Source: Candidatus Tectimicrobiota bacterium
GTDB lineage: Bacteria; JACPUC01
NCBI GenBank assembly: GCA_016192455.1
Contig: JACPUC010000001.1
Span: 186,001 to 250,000, forward strand
DNA length: 64,000 nt
Direction: 5' to 3'
Shown: one piece after another, positions 41,966-50,899 of the stretch
Layout of the letters: every line of letters begins with the position of its first letter
Position numbering within the stretch: the stretch's first letter is position 1
Position numbers and translations under genes: made by a program
The notes under the pieces: model-generated
The model's database searches: none
The model's input: only the letters and a program-made list of their open reading frames with translations
What the model was told of the DNA's origin: nothing

Positions 41966-44278
41966 ATGTCGCGCGCGCCCGTCCTGGCCATCCTGTGCCT
42001 GAGTCTCCTCCTGCTGCTGCCGAGCGCGCGGCTCGCCGCTTTGCCGCCGTTCCTCGCGCAAGCCCTCGATGGGCTGGCCTCTCCGCAGGAGGGCGCGGCG
42101 GAGGACCCTCGCATCCGCGAGGAGTTCCTGGCCCTTGCCCAGGGCATCCCGTGGGGACGCGACAGCGCGGTCGAGGGGAAGCTGCGCGACTTCCGTCGGC
42201 GCCTGCGCGGCACCATCTGGGAGCACCGCGCCGCCTATCTCCTCGGACGCATCGCCTTCCAGCAGGAGCGTTTCCCGGAGAGCATCGCCTACTTCGCCCG
42301 CGTCGCCCGCCAGTCGACGCTGCTCACCGACTACGCGGAATACACTATCGCCCGCGCCTTCGCGCGGCAGGGCCTCTTCGAGCCGGCGATCCGCCACCTC
42401 CTCGGGCTGCGCCGGCGCTTCCCCGATTCCCGCCTGCAGGCGCGGGTGCTCTTCAGCCTCGGCGAGGCCTTTGCCGCCGCCGGCGCCCGGGACCGCAGCG
42501 TGGCCGCCTTCGAGCAGGTGAGCCGCGAATTCCCCGCGAGCGACCAGACGCCGCTTGCCCTGCAGCGCCTTGCCGCCATCTACCTCGAACGCGGCGCGAC
42601 GCGCCGTGGGGCCCAGCGCCTGCTGCGGCTCTACCTCGAGTTCCCGCTGCACGGCGGGGATGAGAGCGCGCTCGAGCGCCTGCGGGAGCTCGACGCGGGG
42701 CTTGGCGAGAAGCTCCTTCCCCTGCCGCTGAGCGCTTTGCTCCAGCGCGTCGAGCGCCTTGAGGGCAAGGATGCCTGGCCGGCGGCCGCCGCGGCCTGGC
42801 GGGCGATCCTGGCCCGCGCGGAGGAAGAGGCGCTGCGGGCCCGCGCCTCGTACCGCTCCGCGGTGGCCGCCAAGAACAGCGGCCAGACGCGTCCGGCGCA
42901 GGAGGCGCTCGAAGGCTTCCTGGAACGCTGGCCGCGGCATCCCCAGGCTCCGGAAGCCACCTACCTCCTGGCCCAGCTCCTCTGGAGGCGTCCCACGCGC
43001 CAGCAGGCCCACCAGCTCTTCCGGCGCCTGGAGCGGCAGTACCCCACCGACCCCTGGGCAGCCCGCGCGCTCTTCGCGCTTGGCCAGATGGCGGAGTCGG
43101 GGCGTCAACCGCGCGCGGCGATCGTCGCCTACCAGGAGATCCTCGATCGCTTCCCTCGCGGCCCGGACCGCGACCGCGCCGCCTGGCGCATCGGCTGGCT
43201 CCACTATCGCGACGGCCGCGTGCAGGAGGCCGCCAGGGTTCTCGCCAAGCAGATGGCGGAGGGAGGGACCAGCCAGTGGGATGCGGCCGCCGCCTACTGG
43301 CTGGGACGGACCTACGAGCGCCTGGGCCGACGCGGCGAGGCGGTGGCGGCGTATCGCCAGCTTCTCGAGCGGCAGCCCCTCTCTTACTATGCGCGGACCG
43401 CCACCTTGCGGCTGAGCTCGCCGCAGCTCCGCGGCGCGGCGCCGCAGGCCGTCCTCAACCATGCGGCCGACAGCGAGGTCCTCGCCCCGCGGCAGTTCCT
43501 CTCCGAGACGCCGTTCCAGGAGTCGAGCCTGGCCTTCACCAACCTGCCGACCCCCGACACGCTGCGGCGCTCGATCCGCCTGGCCCGGGAGCTGGCGCTC
43601 CTGCAGCTCCCCTTCGACGCGCGCGCCGAGGTGGACCACCTCGCCACGATGCTCGGCGCCGATCCCGCGCAGCGCTTCCTCCTTGGGCTCCTGCTCTACG
43701 AGGCCGGGGCGACGCTCGAGGCGTTCGGGGTCTACGCCTCGGTGCGCGAGCGCCTCGGCGAACCCGCCCGTCGCGCCCTGCCGCGGGAGTTTTGGGAGGC
43801 CTACTTCCCCGCCACCTACCGCGCCGAAGCGGCACAGGCGGGAGGGCCGTGGAACCTCGACGATCTCCTGCTGCTGAGCCTCATCCGGCAGGAGAGCGCC
43901 TTCGATGCCCAGGCGCGCTCGCAGGCCGGCGCCATCGGCCTCATGCAGCTCCTGCCGAGCACGGGGCGGACGCTGCAGCCGCGCCGCGAGGGGCCGCTGG
44001 CGGCGGACGACCTCTACGATCCGGCGCTGAACATCCGCCTGGGGACGGAGTACCTCGGCCGCCTGCTGCGGCAGTTCGGGAACCGTCTGCCCCTGGCGCT
44101 GGCGGCCTACAACGCCGGTCCGCGCACCGTGCAGCGCTGGCTCGCCGAGCTTGGCGCGCTGCCGATGGAAGAGTTCATCGAGAGCATCCCGTACCGCGAG
44201 ACGCAAACCTACGTGAAACAGGTCTTGCGCAACTACTCTATCTATCAACGTCTCTATGGCCGGGGTGCGCCATCGTGA
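41966..44278 (+). CDS. slt: Soluble lytic murein transglycosylase (Slt70-like)
   Basis: The product is about 770 residues from ATG 41966: a signal peptide (M-S-R-A-P-V-L-A-I-L then a Leu run), a long series of TPR-like helical repeats (about 60-560), and a C-terminal GH23 lysozyme-like domain. The catalytic Glu is in I-R-Q-E-S-A-F-D (about residue 641), followed by G-A-I-G-L-M-Q-L-L-P-S-T and A-A-Y-N-A-G-P. It cleaves peptidoglycan glycan strands in the periplasm, releasing anhydromuropeptides. The frame is open to 41666, but only 41966 gives a signal peptide. Its stop overlaps a GTG of the next frame (GTGA), suggesting coupling to the deacylase. Confidence 0.88.
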   Translation: MSRAPVLAILCLSLLLLLPSARLAALPPFLAQALDGLASPQEGAAEDPRIREEFLALAQGIPWGRDSAVEGKLRDFRRRLRGTIWEHRAAYLLGRIAFQQERFPESIAYFARVARQSTLLTDYAEYTIARAFARQGLFEPAIRHLLGLRRRFPDSRLQARVLFSLGEAFAAAGARDRSVAAFEQVSREFPASDQTPLALQRLAAIYLERGATRRGAQRLLRLYLEFPLHGGDESALERLRELDAGLGEKLLPLPLSALLQRVERLEGKDAWPAAAAAWRAILARAEEEALRARASYRSAVAAKNSGQTRPAQEALEGFLERWPRHPQAPEATYLLAQLLWRRPTRQQAHQLFRRLERQYPTDPWAARALFALGQMAESGRQPRAAIVAYQEILDRFPRGPDRDRAAWRIGWLHYRDGRVQEAARVLAKQMAEGGTSQWDAAAAYWLGRTYERLGRRGEAVAAYRQLLERQPLSYYARTATLRLSSPQLRGAAPQAVLNHAADSEVLAPRQFLSETPFQESSLAFTNLPTPDTLRRSIRLARELALLQLPFDARAEVDHLATMLGADPAQRFLLGLLLYEAGATLEAFGVYASVRERLGEPARRALPREFWEAYFPATYRAEAAQAGGPWNLDDLLLLSLIRQESAFDAQARSQAGAIGLMQLLPSTGRTLQPRREGPLAADDLYDPALNIRLGTEYLGRLLRQFGNRLPLALAAYNAGPRTVQRWLAELGALPMEEFIESIPYRETQTYVKQVLRNYSIYQRLYGRGAPS

Positions 44279-44295
44279 CGCAGGAGACGCGCGGC

Positions 44296-45912
44296 ATGAC
44301 GGACGCGGCGGAGTGCCTCATCCACGGCGCGCTGCTCATCGATGGGAGCGGCGCCGAGCCCCGGCGCGGCGATCTGGCCGTGCGCGGCGATCGCATCATG
44401 GCGCTTGGCAACCTCGACGGCATCGCGGCGGCCCGGCACATCGACGCCGAGGGGCTCTGCCTGGCGCCGGGATTCATCGACATCCATTCGCACTCCGACT
44501 ACTACTTGGTGATCAACCCCGACGCCTCGAGCAAGCTGCTCCAGGGGGTGACGACGGAGGTGGGGGGCAACTGCGGCTACGCCGCGGCGCCGGTGTGGGG
44601 CGCGGCGCGCGACGAGCGGCGCGACCTCTACCGCGAGCAGTTCGGCATTGATGCGGCGTGGGACGACCTGGCGAGCTACGGGCGCCACCTCGAGCGCCTC
44701 GGCATCGCCCTCAACTACGCGCCCCTCATCGGGCACAATACCATCCGCGCCTCGGCGATGGGGATGGATGACCGCTCGCCCAGCGCGGCGGAGATGGCGT
44801 CGATGCGGCACGCCGTCGCCCGCGCCATGGAGTGCGGCGCCTTTGGCCTGTCCACCGGCTTCGTCTACGCGCCGGCCTGCTTTGCGTCGGCGGAGGAGTT
44901 CATCGACCTGGCCAGGATCGTCCGCTCCCACGGCGGCATCATCACCAGCCACATCCGCAGCGAAGGGGACGGCCTCATCGAGGCGATCGAGGAGATTCTC
45001 CACATTGCTCGGGCTGCCGCGGCGCCGGTGCAGATTTCGCACCTGAAGACCTTCGGCGCCGCCAACTGGGGGAAGCTCGACGCGGTCTTCGCGCGCCTCG
45101 AGGCGGCGCAGGCCGAGGGGATCGAGGTGCACTGCGACCGCTACCCCTACCTCGCCGCCAACACTGGGCTGAGCGCGGTGCTGCCCCGCTGGGCGCTCGC
45201 CGGCGGCGTGGACGAGCAGGTGCGCCGCTGCTCGCAGGAGGAGCCCCGGCAGGCCCTGAAGGAGGCCGTCCAGGCGGAGCACCCCGACGCCGCGTACTGG
45301 GAGAAAGTGGTCATCTCGGAGGTGACGCAGGAGCGCAACCGCGAGCTGGAGGGGCTGAGCATCACGGCCTGCGCCGAGCGGCGCGGCCGCGGCCCGATCG
45401 ACCTCGTGCTCGACCTCCTTGCCGACGAGCGGATGAATGTGGCGATCCTCCTCTTCACGATGAACGAGGCGAACCTGCGGCGCATTCTGCGGAAGCCGTA
45501 CGTCATGATCGGTTCCGACGCCGGCTGCCGCTCGCACGTCGGGCCGCTGGCGCGCGGCAAGCCGCACCCGCGAGGCTTCGGCACCTTTGCCCGCGTCCTT
45601 GGACAGCTCTGCCGCGATGAAGGGCTCTTCGAGCTGGCCACCGGCGTCTTCAAGATGACCGGCGCCCCGGCGCGCAAGCTTGGGTTGCGGCGGCGCGGCC
45701 TTCTGCGCCAGGGGTTCTCTGCCGACCTCGTGCTGTTCGACCCCGCCACCATCGCCGACGAGGCGACGTACGAGGAGCCCCTGCGCTACCCGCGCGGCAT
45801 TCAGGCGGTCTTCGTGAATGGAACCCTGAGTGTCTGGGAGGGACACCACCTCGGCAGCCGTGCCGGGCGGTTCTTACGGAAGGACGGAGAATGCGGCCCC
45901 GCATTGGGTTAA
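44296..45912 (+). CDS. N-acyl-D-amino-acid deacylase / D-aminoacylase (amidohydrolase superfamily)
   Basis: The 538-residue enzyme has the amidohydrolase metal motif G-F-I-D-I-H-S-H-S-D (about residue 58-67), G-G-N-C-G-Y near 93-98 with the Cys ligand of D-aminoacylases, I-T-S-H-I-R-S-E-G near 216, H-L-K and H-C-D-R-Y-P-Y motifs in the barrel, and a late S-D-A-G near 410. It should release D-amino acids from N-acyl or peptide-like derivatives using zinc. AGGAGA lies 8 nt before ATG 44296; an overlapping GTG at 44275 would add seven residues. Position after a lytic transglycosylase suggests work on cell-wall-derived D-amino-acid compounds. Confidence 0.88.
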   Translation: MTDAAECLIHGALLIDGSGAEPRRGDLAVRGDRIMALGNLDGIAAARHIDAEGLCLAPGFIDIHSHSDYYLVINPDASSKLLQGVTTEVGGNCGYAAAPVWGAARDERRDLYREQFGIDAAWDDLASYGRHLERLGIALNYAPLIGHNTIRASAMGMDDRSPSAAEMASMRHAVARAMECGAFGLSTGFVYAPACFASAEEFIDLARIVRSHGGIITSHIRSEGDGLIEAIEEILHIARAAAAPVQISHLKTFGAANWGKLDAVFARLEAAQAEGIEVHCDRYPYLAANTGLSAVLPRWALAGGVDEQVRRCSQEEPRQALKEAVQAEHPDAAYWEKVVISEVTQERNRELEGLSITACAERRGRGPIDLVLDLLADERMNVAILLFTMNEANLRRILRKPYVMIGSDAGCRSHVGPLARGKPHPRGFGTFARVLGQLCRDEGLFELATGVFKMTGAPARKLGLRRRGLLRQGFSADLVLFDPATIADEATYEEPLRYPRGIQAVFVNGTLSVWEGHHLGSRAGRFLRKDGECGPALG

Positions 45913-46640
45913 CGAGCGACTACGACCTTTTCTGGTACAAGACGCCCGACCCGGGCGAACAGCCCCGGCACTATCTGAAGGAAGCGTACAGCCACGCCAT
46001 CGAGGCGGCCGGCGGCGCGCCCTGGATCATCCCCGCCACGCTCGCCCCCGAGCTGGCGGCAGGGTACGTGGCGCAGCTCGATGGCCTCGTCCTCACCGGG
46101 TCCGGCTCGGACATCGAGCCCGAGCGGTACGGCGAAGAGCCCCTGCCGCAGTTCGGCTACTTCATCCCCAGCAAGGCGGAGTTCGAGGTTGCCCTCATCG
46201 CGGCGGCGCTCGAGCGCGATCTCCCTCTCCTCGGCATCTGCGGTGGGCTGCAGGTCCTCAACGTGGCCGGCGGCGGTTCCCTCTACCAGGACATCGGCGC
46301 GCAGCTCCCGGGAGCCCTCAAGCACCGGCAGGAGACCCCCTCGCGGTACTCATCGCATCGCGTCAAGGTGGAGCCAGGCACGCGTCTCGCCAAGATCGTC
46401 GGCGCCGATCGGTTGCGGGTCAATAGTACGCACCACCAGGCGGCGAAGGAGGTGGCCGACGGATTCATAGTGTGCGCCCGGGCCGATGACGGGGTGATCG
46501 AGGCAATCGAGCACGCCGAGCGCCCCTTCGTCCTGGCCGTGCAATGGCATCCGGAGATCCTTGCCGTCCACCATGATCCTTACGCGCAGAAGCTCTTCGC
46601 CGCCTTCGTGAGCGCCGCGCAAAGCAGCGCGCAGAGCTGA
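45891..46640 (+). CDS. Gamma-glutamyl-gamma-aminobutyrate hydrolase-like class I amidotransferase (peptidase C26)
   Basis: The 249-residue protein has the nucleophile Cys in L-G-I-C-G-G-L-Q (C117), and the His/Glu pair in Q-W-H-P-E near residue 222, a complete class I glutamine-amidotransferase triad. The family (PuuD and relatives) hydrolyses gamma-glutamyl bonds. The gene overlaps the end of the deacylase gene by 22 nt, so the two are translationally coupled. Together with the transglycosylase they may dismantle gamma-linked D-Glu peptides of peptidoglycan. A polyamine-degradation role (gamma-glutamyl-GABA) is the alternative. Confidence 0.86.
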   Translation: MRPRIGLTSDYDLFWYKTPDPGEQPRHYLKEAYSHAIEAAGGAPWIIPATLAPELAAGYVAQLDGLVLTGSGSDIEPERYGEEPLPQFGYFIPSKAEFEVALIAAALERDLPLLGICGGLQVLNVAGGGSLYQDIGAQLPGALKHRQETPSRYSSHRVKVEPGTRLAKIVGADRLRVNSTHHQAAKEVADGFIVCARADDGVIEAIEHAERPFVLAVQWHPEILAVHHDPYAQKLFAAFVSAAQSSAQS

Positions 46641-46661
46641 TCACCGGGCTGCCGGCGGGGC

Positions 46662-47528
46662 TCACGCCGCCGCGCCGCTGGCTTTCTCCCCCGGCTCCTC
46701 CGGCCAGTCGCCGCGAAACACCTCCACCGCCGGCCCGGTCATGGTGAGCGTGTCATCCTCGTCCCAGGCGAGGCGCAGATCACCCCCCAGCAGCTTCACG
46801 GTGATGCGGCGCTCGGTGCGGCCCGTCAAGGCCGACGCGACGCACACCGCTGTGGCGCCCGTACCACAGGCCAGGGTCTCGCCGCTGCCGCGCTCCCAGG
46901 TGCGTTGACGGACCGTGCGGCGATCGAGCACCTGGACGAACTCGACGTTGATCCGCTCCGGGAAGGCGGGGTGGTGCTCGATCCGTGGTCCGACCTGCGC
47001 CACCGGGAAGGTCGCGGTGTCGTCCACGAAGACGACGCAGTGCGGGTTGCCGACGGAGACGCAGGTGACGTGCATCTCCTGGCCGTTCATCGGCAGCGGA
47101 TAGTCCACGATGCGTTCCCCTGAAAGCCGCACCGGGATTCGCGCCGGCTCCAGGATCGGCCGTCCCATGCCGACGCTCACCGCGCGCGTCAGCCCAGCCG
47201 ACACCTCCAGGCGCAGCTCCTTGATGCCGGCGCCGGTCTCCAGGCGCAGGCGCTCGCCGGCGTGGTAGCCCTCATCGTGCAGGTACTTGGCGACGCAGCG
47301 GACGCCGTTGCCGCAGAGCTGGGCCTCGCTGCCGTCGGCGTTGAACATGCGCATGCGGAAATCAGCCTGGCTCGAGGGCAGGATGAGGATGAGGCCGTCG
47401 CCGCCGACGCCGAAGTGGCGATCGCTGATGCGCCGGGCCAGCCCGGGGGGGTCCTTGGGGATGGGCTGCGTCAGGCAGTCGAGGTAGATGTAGTCGTTGC
47501 CGATGCCGTGCATCTTGATGAAGCGCAT
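46662..47528 (-). CDS. dapF: Diaminopimelate epimerase
   Basis: The 288-residue enzyme shows the two catalytic cysteines in Q-L-C-G-N-G-V-R-C (C72) and L-A-C-G-T-G-A-T-A (C221), and the N-terminal K-M-H-G-I-G-N-D-Y. It converts LL- to meso-diaminopimelate for lysine and peptidoglycan synthesis. ATG 47528 has AAGGAG with normal spacing. Upstream codons of the open frame lack support. It converges on the C26 peptidase gene with only 21 nt between stops, so it is a separate transcript. Confidence 0.95.
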   Translation of the reverse strand: MRFIKMHGIGNDYIYLDCLTQPIPKDPPGLARRISDRHFGVGGDGLILILPSSQADFRMRMFNADGSEAQLCGNGVRCVAKYLHDEGYHAGERLRLETGAGIKELRLEVSAGLTRAVSVGMGRPILEPARIPVRLSGERIVDYPLPMNGQEMHVTCVSVGNPHCVVFVDDTATFPVAQVGPRIEHHPAFPERINVEFVQVLDRRTVRQRTWERGSGETLACGTGATAVCVASALTGRTERRITVKLLGGDLRLAWDEDDTLTMTGPAVEVFRGDWPEEPGEKASGAAA

Positions 47529-47673
47529 ACCTGGCTCCTTGCGGCAAGCGTCGCAGGGTCTCGCCGAGGGGATGTAGCACGGCGGACTGGGAAAGGCAAT
47601 GCGGCGCGAAGCTTGGTGGGGTGGAAGGGGCGAAGATGCGGCGGCGGGGAGCGAAAAGTCGCAGCGAAAAGCG

Positions 47674-47701
47674 CAGCCCCTCAACCTGGGTCGAGGGGCT
47701 G
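47674..47701 (-). terminator. Probable terminator of the trypsin-like lipoprotein gene
   Basis: CAGCCCCTC and GAGGGGCTG form a 9-bp stem with a short internal ACC/GGT pairing. On the minus strand CGCTTTT follows, 125 nt after the protease stop. It may also insulate dapF. Confidence 0.5.
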
Positions 47702-47825
47702 TGGTTGTCCCACCATCCTGGTTGCCGGTCTTGCGGCGGGGAGGCGGGGCGCCTCCCCGTGCCCGGCGTCAGCTCTCATCACCTCGGCGACTCTGCGGCT
47801 GGCGGCGCGGGCGTCGGTGATCCGC

Positions 47826-48707
47826 TTACAGATCCTGCGCCAGCCGCAGCCTGCCTATGGGGTGCCGGAGGTCCACCTGCGCGGCGAGCCGGTTCACGAA
47901 GGTATTGATGCGGATGACCCAACCCATGCGCTGGGAGGCCACAAAGGTACCCTGCGAGAGGCCCACCAGCTCGTAGACACCGTCACGAATCCCGAGCACC
48001 GGCGCGCCGCTGTCCCCCGGGTTCAAGCCGTTCGAGACCATGAAGGCATTCGCCGTCACCACATCGGCAGCGGAGACGATCTCCGGCACTTTCAGGGAGC
48101 TCACGATGCCTTCGCGCACGTTGATGCCGACATTCAACGGGTTGCCGACCAGGTAGACGTAGTTGCCGACCCGCAGATCATCACTGTTGCCGATCGGGTA
48201 CGGGAACGTCCTCAAGCGCAAGGAGGCCGGCGCCGCGAAGAGCGCGATATCCTCCCGCTCGTCAGCGTAAAGCCGCTGCAGGAGGTACTCCTTCCCCTCG
48301 TAGATCACGTATGTCTGTTCGCTCAGCTTCTCAGCGGGGATGACCACCGTGCCGAACGGGGTGCGAATCGAGATCGCCGCCTGCGACACGACGTGCTCCA
48401 CGGTCAACAGGTATCCCCCAGCCAGGGAGATGGCGACGCCGTACTGCGTGCTCGTCTCCAGCTCGCCCTCGGCGATACGGAAGGTGGACACCGTCTTCAG
48501 GCTATAGACCGACGCCGCCACGTCTTCCAGCCGCATGGCCGCCGGATCGACGAGGAAGGAGTTATGATCGTACTCTCCGTCCCGCAAGGTCTCGCGCAGA
48601 AGGACGAGCTGCTCCGCCTTCGAGCGCAGCGCCGCCTGCTGCGTCGCCATGCATCCGGACAGCACCAGGGCCAGGACAAGACTGAACACCACGGCCCAAC
48701 GTTTCAT
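47826..48707 (-). CDS. Trypsin-like serine protease lipoprotein (S1/HtrA-type protease domain)
   Basis: The 293-residue product starts with a lipoprotein signal (M-K-R-W..., lipobox L-S-G-C). It has a chymotrypsin-fold protease triad: His in L-T-V-E-H-V-V (about 104), Asp in E-R-E-D-I-A-L-F (about 155) and Ser in N-P-G-D-S-G-A-P-V (about 238). There is no PDZ domain. It should be anchored in the envelope and act as a quality-control or processing protease. The start is supported by the signal sequence. A promoter candidate lies about 95-120 nt upstream. Confidence 0.85.
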   Translation of the reverse strand: MKRWAVVFSLVLALVLSGCMATQQAALRSKAEQLVLLRETLRDGEYDHNSFLVDPAAMRLEDVAASVYSLKTVSTFRIAEGELETSTQYGVAISLAGGYLLTVEHVVSQAAISIRTPFGTVVIPAEKLSEQTYVIYEGKEYLLQRLYADEREDIALFAAPASLRLRTFPYPIGNSDDLRVGNYVYLVGNPLNVGINVREGIVSSLKVPEIVSAADVVTANAFMVSNGLNPGDSGAPVLGIRDGVYELVGLSQGTFVASQRMGWVIRINTFVNRLAAQVDLRHPIGRLRLAQDL

Positions 48708-48799
48708 GTTCTCACCGCCTTCCTAACCAGGATCATCCGCTGGAACAGCAAAGCTCGTGCCAGAGTCAAGGGATGAACCTAATCTTTCTCTCCTACTTT

Positions 48800-48829
48800 A
48801 TAATATTGGTTCCTGGCAAAATATTTCAA
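48800..48829 (-). promoter_or_regulatory. Promoter candidate for the lipoprotein protease gene
   Basis: On the minus strand TTGAAA (48824-48829) and TATTAT (48800-48805) are 18 nt apart, 5/6 and 5/6 matches to the sigma-70 consensus. Confidence 0.5.
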
Positions 48830-48889
48830 TAAAGCTTCAGAAATTTTCATATTCACCTTAATTTTCGTAGGACAATCACAAAATCTCTC

Positions 48890-48918
48890 TTGATTTCTTC
48901 AGAACCTCCTATGATAAT
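48890..48918 (+). promoter_or_regulatory. Promoter candidate for the Lrp/AsnC gene
   Basis: TTGATT (48890-48895) and GATAAT (48913-48918) are 17 nt apart. Transcription would start near 48925, leaving a leader of about 205 nt. Confidence 0.5.
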
Positions 48919-49130
48919 AGACGGCCAAAAAGGGAGTATATTGAGAAGAGGGGGGAAAATTTGTCTCGCTCGCGGAAGGATGTCCCCAGCGGGGCGCGGC
49001 AGCCGCCTTCGTGGGGGAGCAACGCAGGGCTGGCAAGGCGCGGCGTTCCGGAAGGGGGAGGAGACTCCCGCCCGGGGTTTCTGGAAGCCGCTGTCGGCGC
49101 GCGGCTACCTGCGAAGGGAGGGAAGCTTCC

Positions 49131-49715
49131 ATGGACGCCATCGACAAGAAGATCCTCGCGCTGCTTCAGAACGACGGCAAACGCACCCATGTCGAGATCG
49201 CGCGCTCGGTGAATCTCTCGCCGCCCTCCGTGCTGGAGCGCATCAGGAAGCTCTTGAGCACCGGCATCATCCGCCGTTTCACCGTTCTCCTCGATCCCAA
49301 GAAGGTCGGCAATGCGCTGACCGCCTTCGTGCATGTGCGGATCACCGATCCGCGCTGCGATGAGCAGTTCGTCCAGTGCATCCTGGCGCAGGAGGAGGTG
49401 CTGGAGTGCCACCGGGTCACCGGGGACTACTCCTACCTGCTGAAGGTGAAGACCGGCTCGACGGAGGACCTCAACAGCCTCATCGCGCACTGCATCCGCA
49501 GCATCGAGGGGGTGACGAGCACCTCCATCAACGTGGTTCTGGAGAGTGCCAAGGAAGAGCCCGGCATCAGCCTGAAGTACTGCCACCTCGATCCCTCGAG
49601 CGGGCGCAACGCGAACCCTCGCGCCACCAGGAAGACGGAGCGGGCGGAAAACCCCAAGCGCGCCGCGGGACGCGCGCAGGAGAGGCCAGCGGCGGGAGGC
49701 GCCGAAAGGTCATGA
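49131..49715 (+). CDS. Lrp/AsnC-family transcriptional regulator
   Basis: The 194-residue protein begins M-D-A-I-D-K-K-I-L-A-L-L-Q-N-D-G, the standard Lrp winged-helix start. A helix-turn-helix (V-N-L-S-P-P-S-V-L-E-R-I-R-K-L) and an RAM ligand-binding domain to about residue 150 follow. A basic, disordered tail of about 40 residues (Arg/Lys/Ala-rich) is unusual for the family and could add nonspecific DNA contacts. AAGGGAGGG precedes the ATG. Such proteins sense amino acids. The target may include neighbouring amino-acid genes, but no operator was recognised. Confidence 0.9.
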   Translation: MDAIDKKILALLQNDGKRTHVEIARSVNLSPPSVLERIRKLLSTGIIRRFTVLLDPKKVGNALTAFVHVRITDPRCDEQFVQCILAQEEVLECHRVTGDYSYLLKVKTGSTEDLNSLIAHCIRSIEGVTSTSINVVLESAKEEPGISLKYCHLDPSSGRNANPRATRKTERAENPKRAAGRAQERPAAGGAERS

Positions 49716-49935
49716 AGCGCCGCCCAATCGGGCGCGCCCTGTCGGCGTCCAGACTGACGTACCAAGTCGTGGGGATGCTCGGTCCCGCCGTCTCATCGCA
49801 GGCTGAGGAGGGAGCACGCGGGGAGGGAGTGGGGGTGGTTTCAGTCGCGGGATGCTGGGGGAGAGGGTCGTCGAGCGGGCGCTCGCCTGCCCGGCGCACA
49901 CACGACGTCTTGGGTGTGACTTGGGAGATGCCGCC

Positions 49936-50856
49936 TTACTCCTCCTCGAAGAGGGCGGCGAGGAATTCTTCGGCCACGAACGGCTGCAGGTCGCGCAGAC
50001 CCTCGCCGACGCCGACAAACCGAACCGGCAACCTCAGCCGTTCGATGATATTGACGATCACCCCTCCTTTCGCCGTGCCATCGAGCTTTGTGAGGGCCAA
50101 CCCGGTGACGCCGAGCTCACGGCTGAACTGCTCGGCCTGCTGCACCGCGTTCTGACCGTTCGTTGCATCGAGGACCAGGAGCACCTCGTGCGGCGCCCTC
50201 TCCATCTGCTTCCGCAGGACACGCTTGTTCTTCTTCAGCTCTTCCATGAGGTTGACGCGCGTGTGCAGGCGCCCCGCCGTATCGGCGATGAGGAGATCGA
50301 CGCCGCGGGCCCGCGCCGCCTGCAGCGCATCGAAGAGGACGGCCGAGGAGTCGGCGCCAGCCTGGTGTTTCACCAAGTCCACCTGCGCCCGCGTCCCCCA
50401 CACCTCGAGCTGCTCGATCGCCGCCGCCCGGAACGTATCGCCGGCGGCCAGGAGCACCTTCTTCCCCTCGCCCCGATAGTGCGCCGCCAGCTTGGCGATC
50501 GTGGTGGTCTTGCCGACGCCGTTGACGCCGATGACCATGATGACGAACGGGCGCTCGCGGTCCACCTCGAGCGGCGCCTCGCCGGCCCGCAGAATTTCCC
50601 CGATCATCTCGCGCATGGCCGCAGTGAGGCGCGCGGCATCGAAGCGCTCGCCGCCCTCGGTGCGACGCCGCAGACCGTCGATCAGGCGCGTCACGGTGTG
50701 CACCCCGAGGTCCGCCGCGATAAGCAGCTCCTCGAGCTCCTCGAGGCTCGCCGCGTCAATGACCCCCCCGCGGCTGAGCACGTGGCGCATCCGTCCTAAC
50801 AGGCTGGCCCGCGTCTTCCCTAGGCCCTCCTTCAGTTTTGCGAAGAAGCCGGTCAT
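49936..50856 (-). CDS. ftsY: Signal recognition particle receptor FtsY
   Basis: The product is 306 residues from ATG 50856: an N domain (helical, residues 1-90) followed by the SRP GTPase G domain with G-V-N-G-V-G-K-T-T-T (P-loop), D-T-F-R-A-A-A-I-E-Q-L, D-T-A-G-R-L and T-K-L-D-G-T-A-K-G-G. It has no acidic membrane-targeting A domain, as in many bacteria. FtsY docks ribosome-SRP complexes at the inner membrane. It lies 43 nt downstream of smc on the same strand and ends the operon. The upstream open frame overlaps smc and is not needed. Confidence 0.95.
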   Translation of the reverse strand: MTGFFAKLKEGLGKTRASLLGRMRHVLSRGGVIDAASLEELEELLIAADLGVHTVTRLIDGLRRRTEGGERFDAARLTAAMREMIGEILRAGEAPLEVDRERPFVIMVIGVNGVGKTTTIAKLAAHYRGEGKKVLLAAGDTFRAAAIEQLEVWGTRAQVDLVKHQAGADSSAVLFDALQAARARGVDLLIADTAGRLHTRVNLMEELKKNKRVLRKQMERAPHEVLLVLDATNGQNAVQQAEQFSRELGVTGLALTKLDGTAKGGVIVNIIERLRLPVRFVGVGEGLRDLQPFVAEEFLAALFEEE

Positions 50857-50899
50857 CGCTGCCGCGTCACTCCGTCGTCGCCCGCCGCCCCCGCCGACC

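Larger units (their letters stand above)
48708..49130. other. AT-rich divergent promoter region
   Basis: The stretch from 48775 to 48960 is markedly AT-rich for this genome and contains both promoter candidates listed separately. The GC-rich remainder (48961-49130) is the leader of the Lrp-type gene and shows no coding evidence. Confidence 0.5.
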
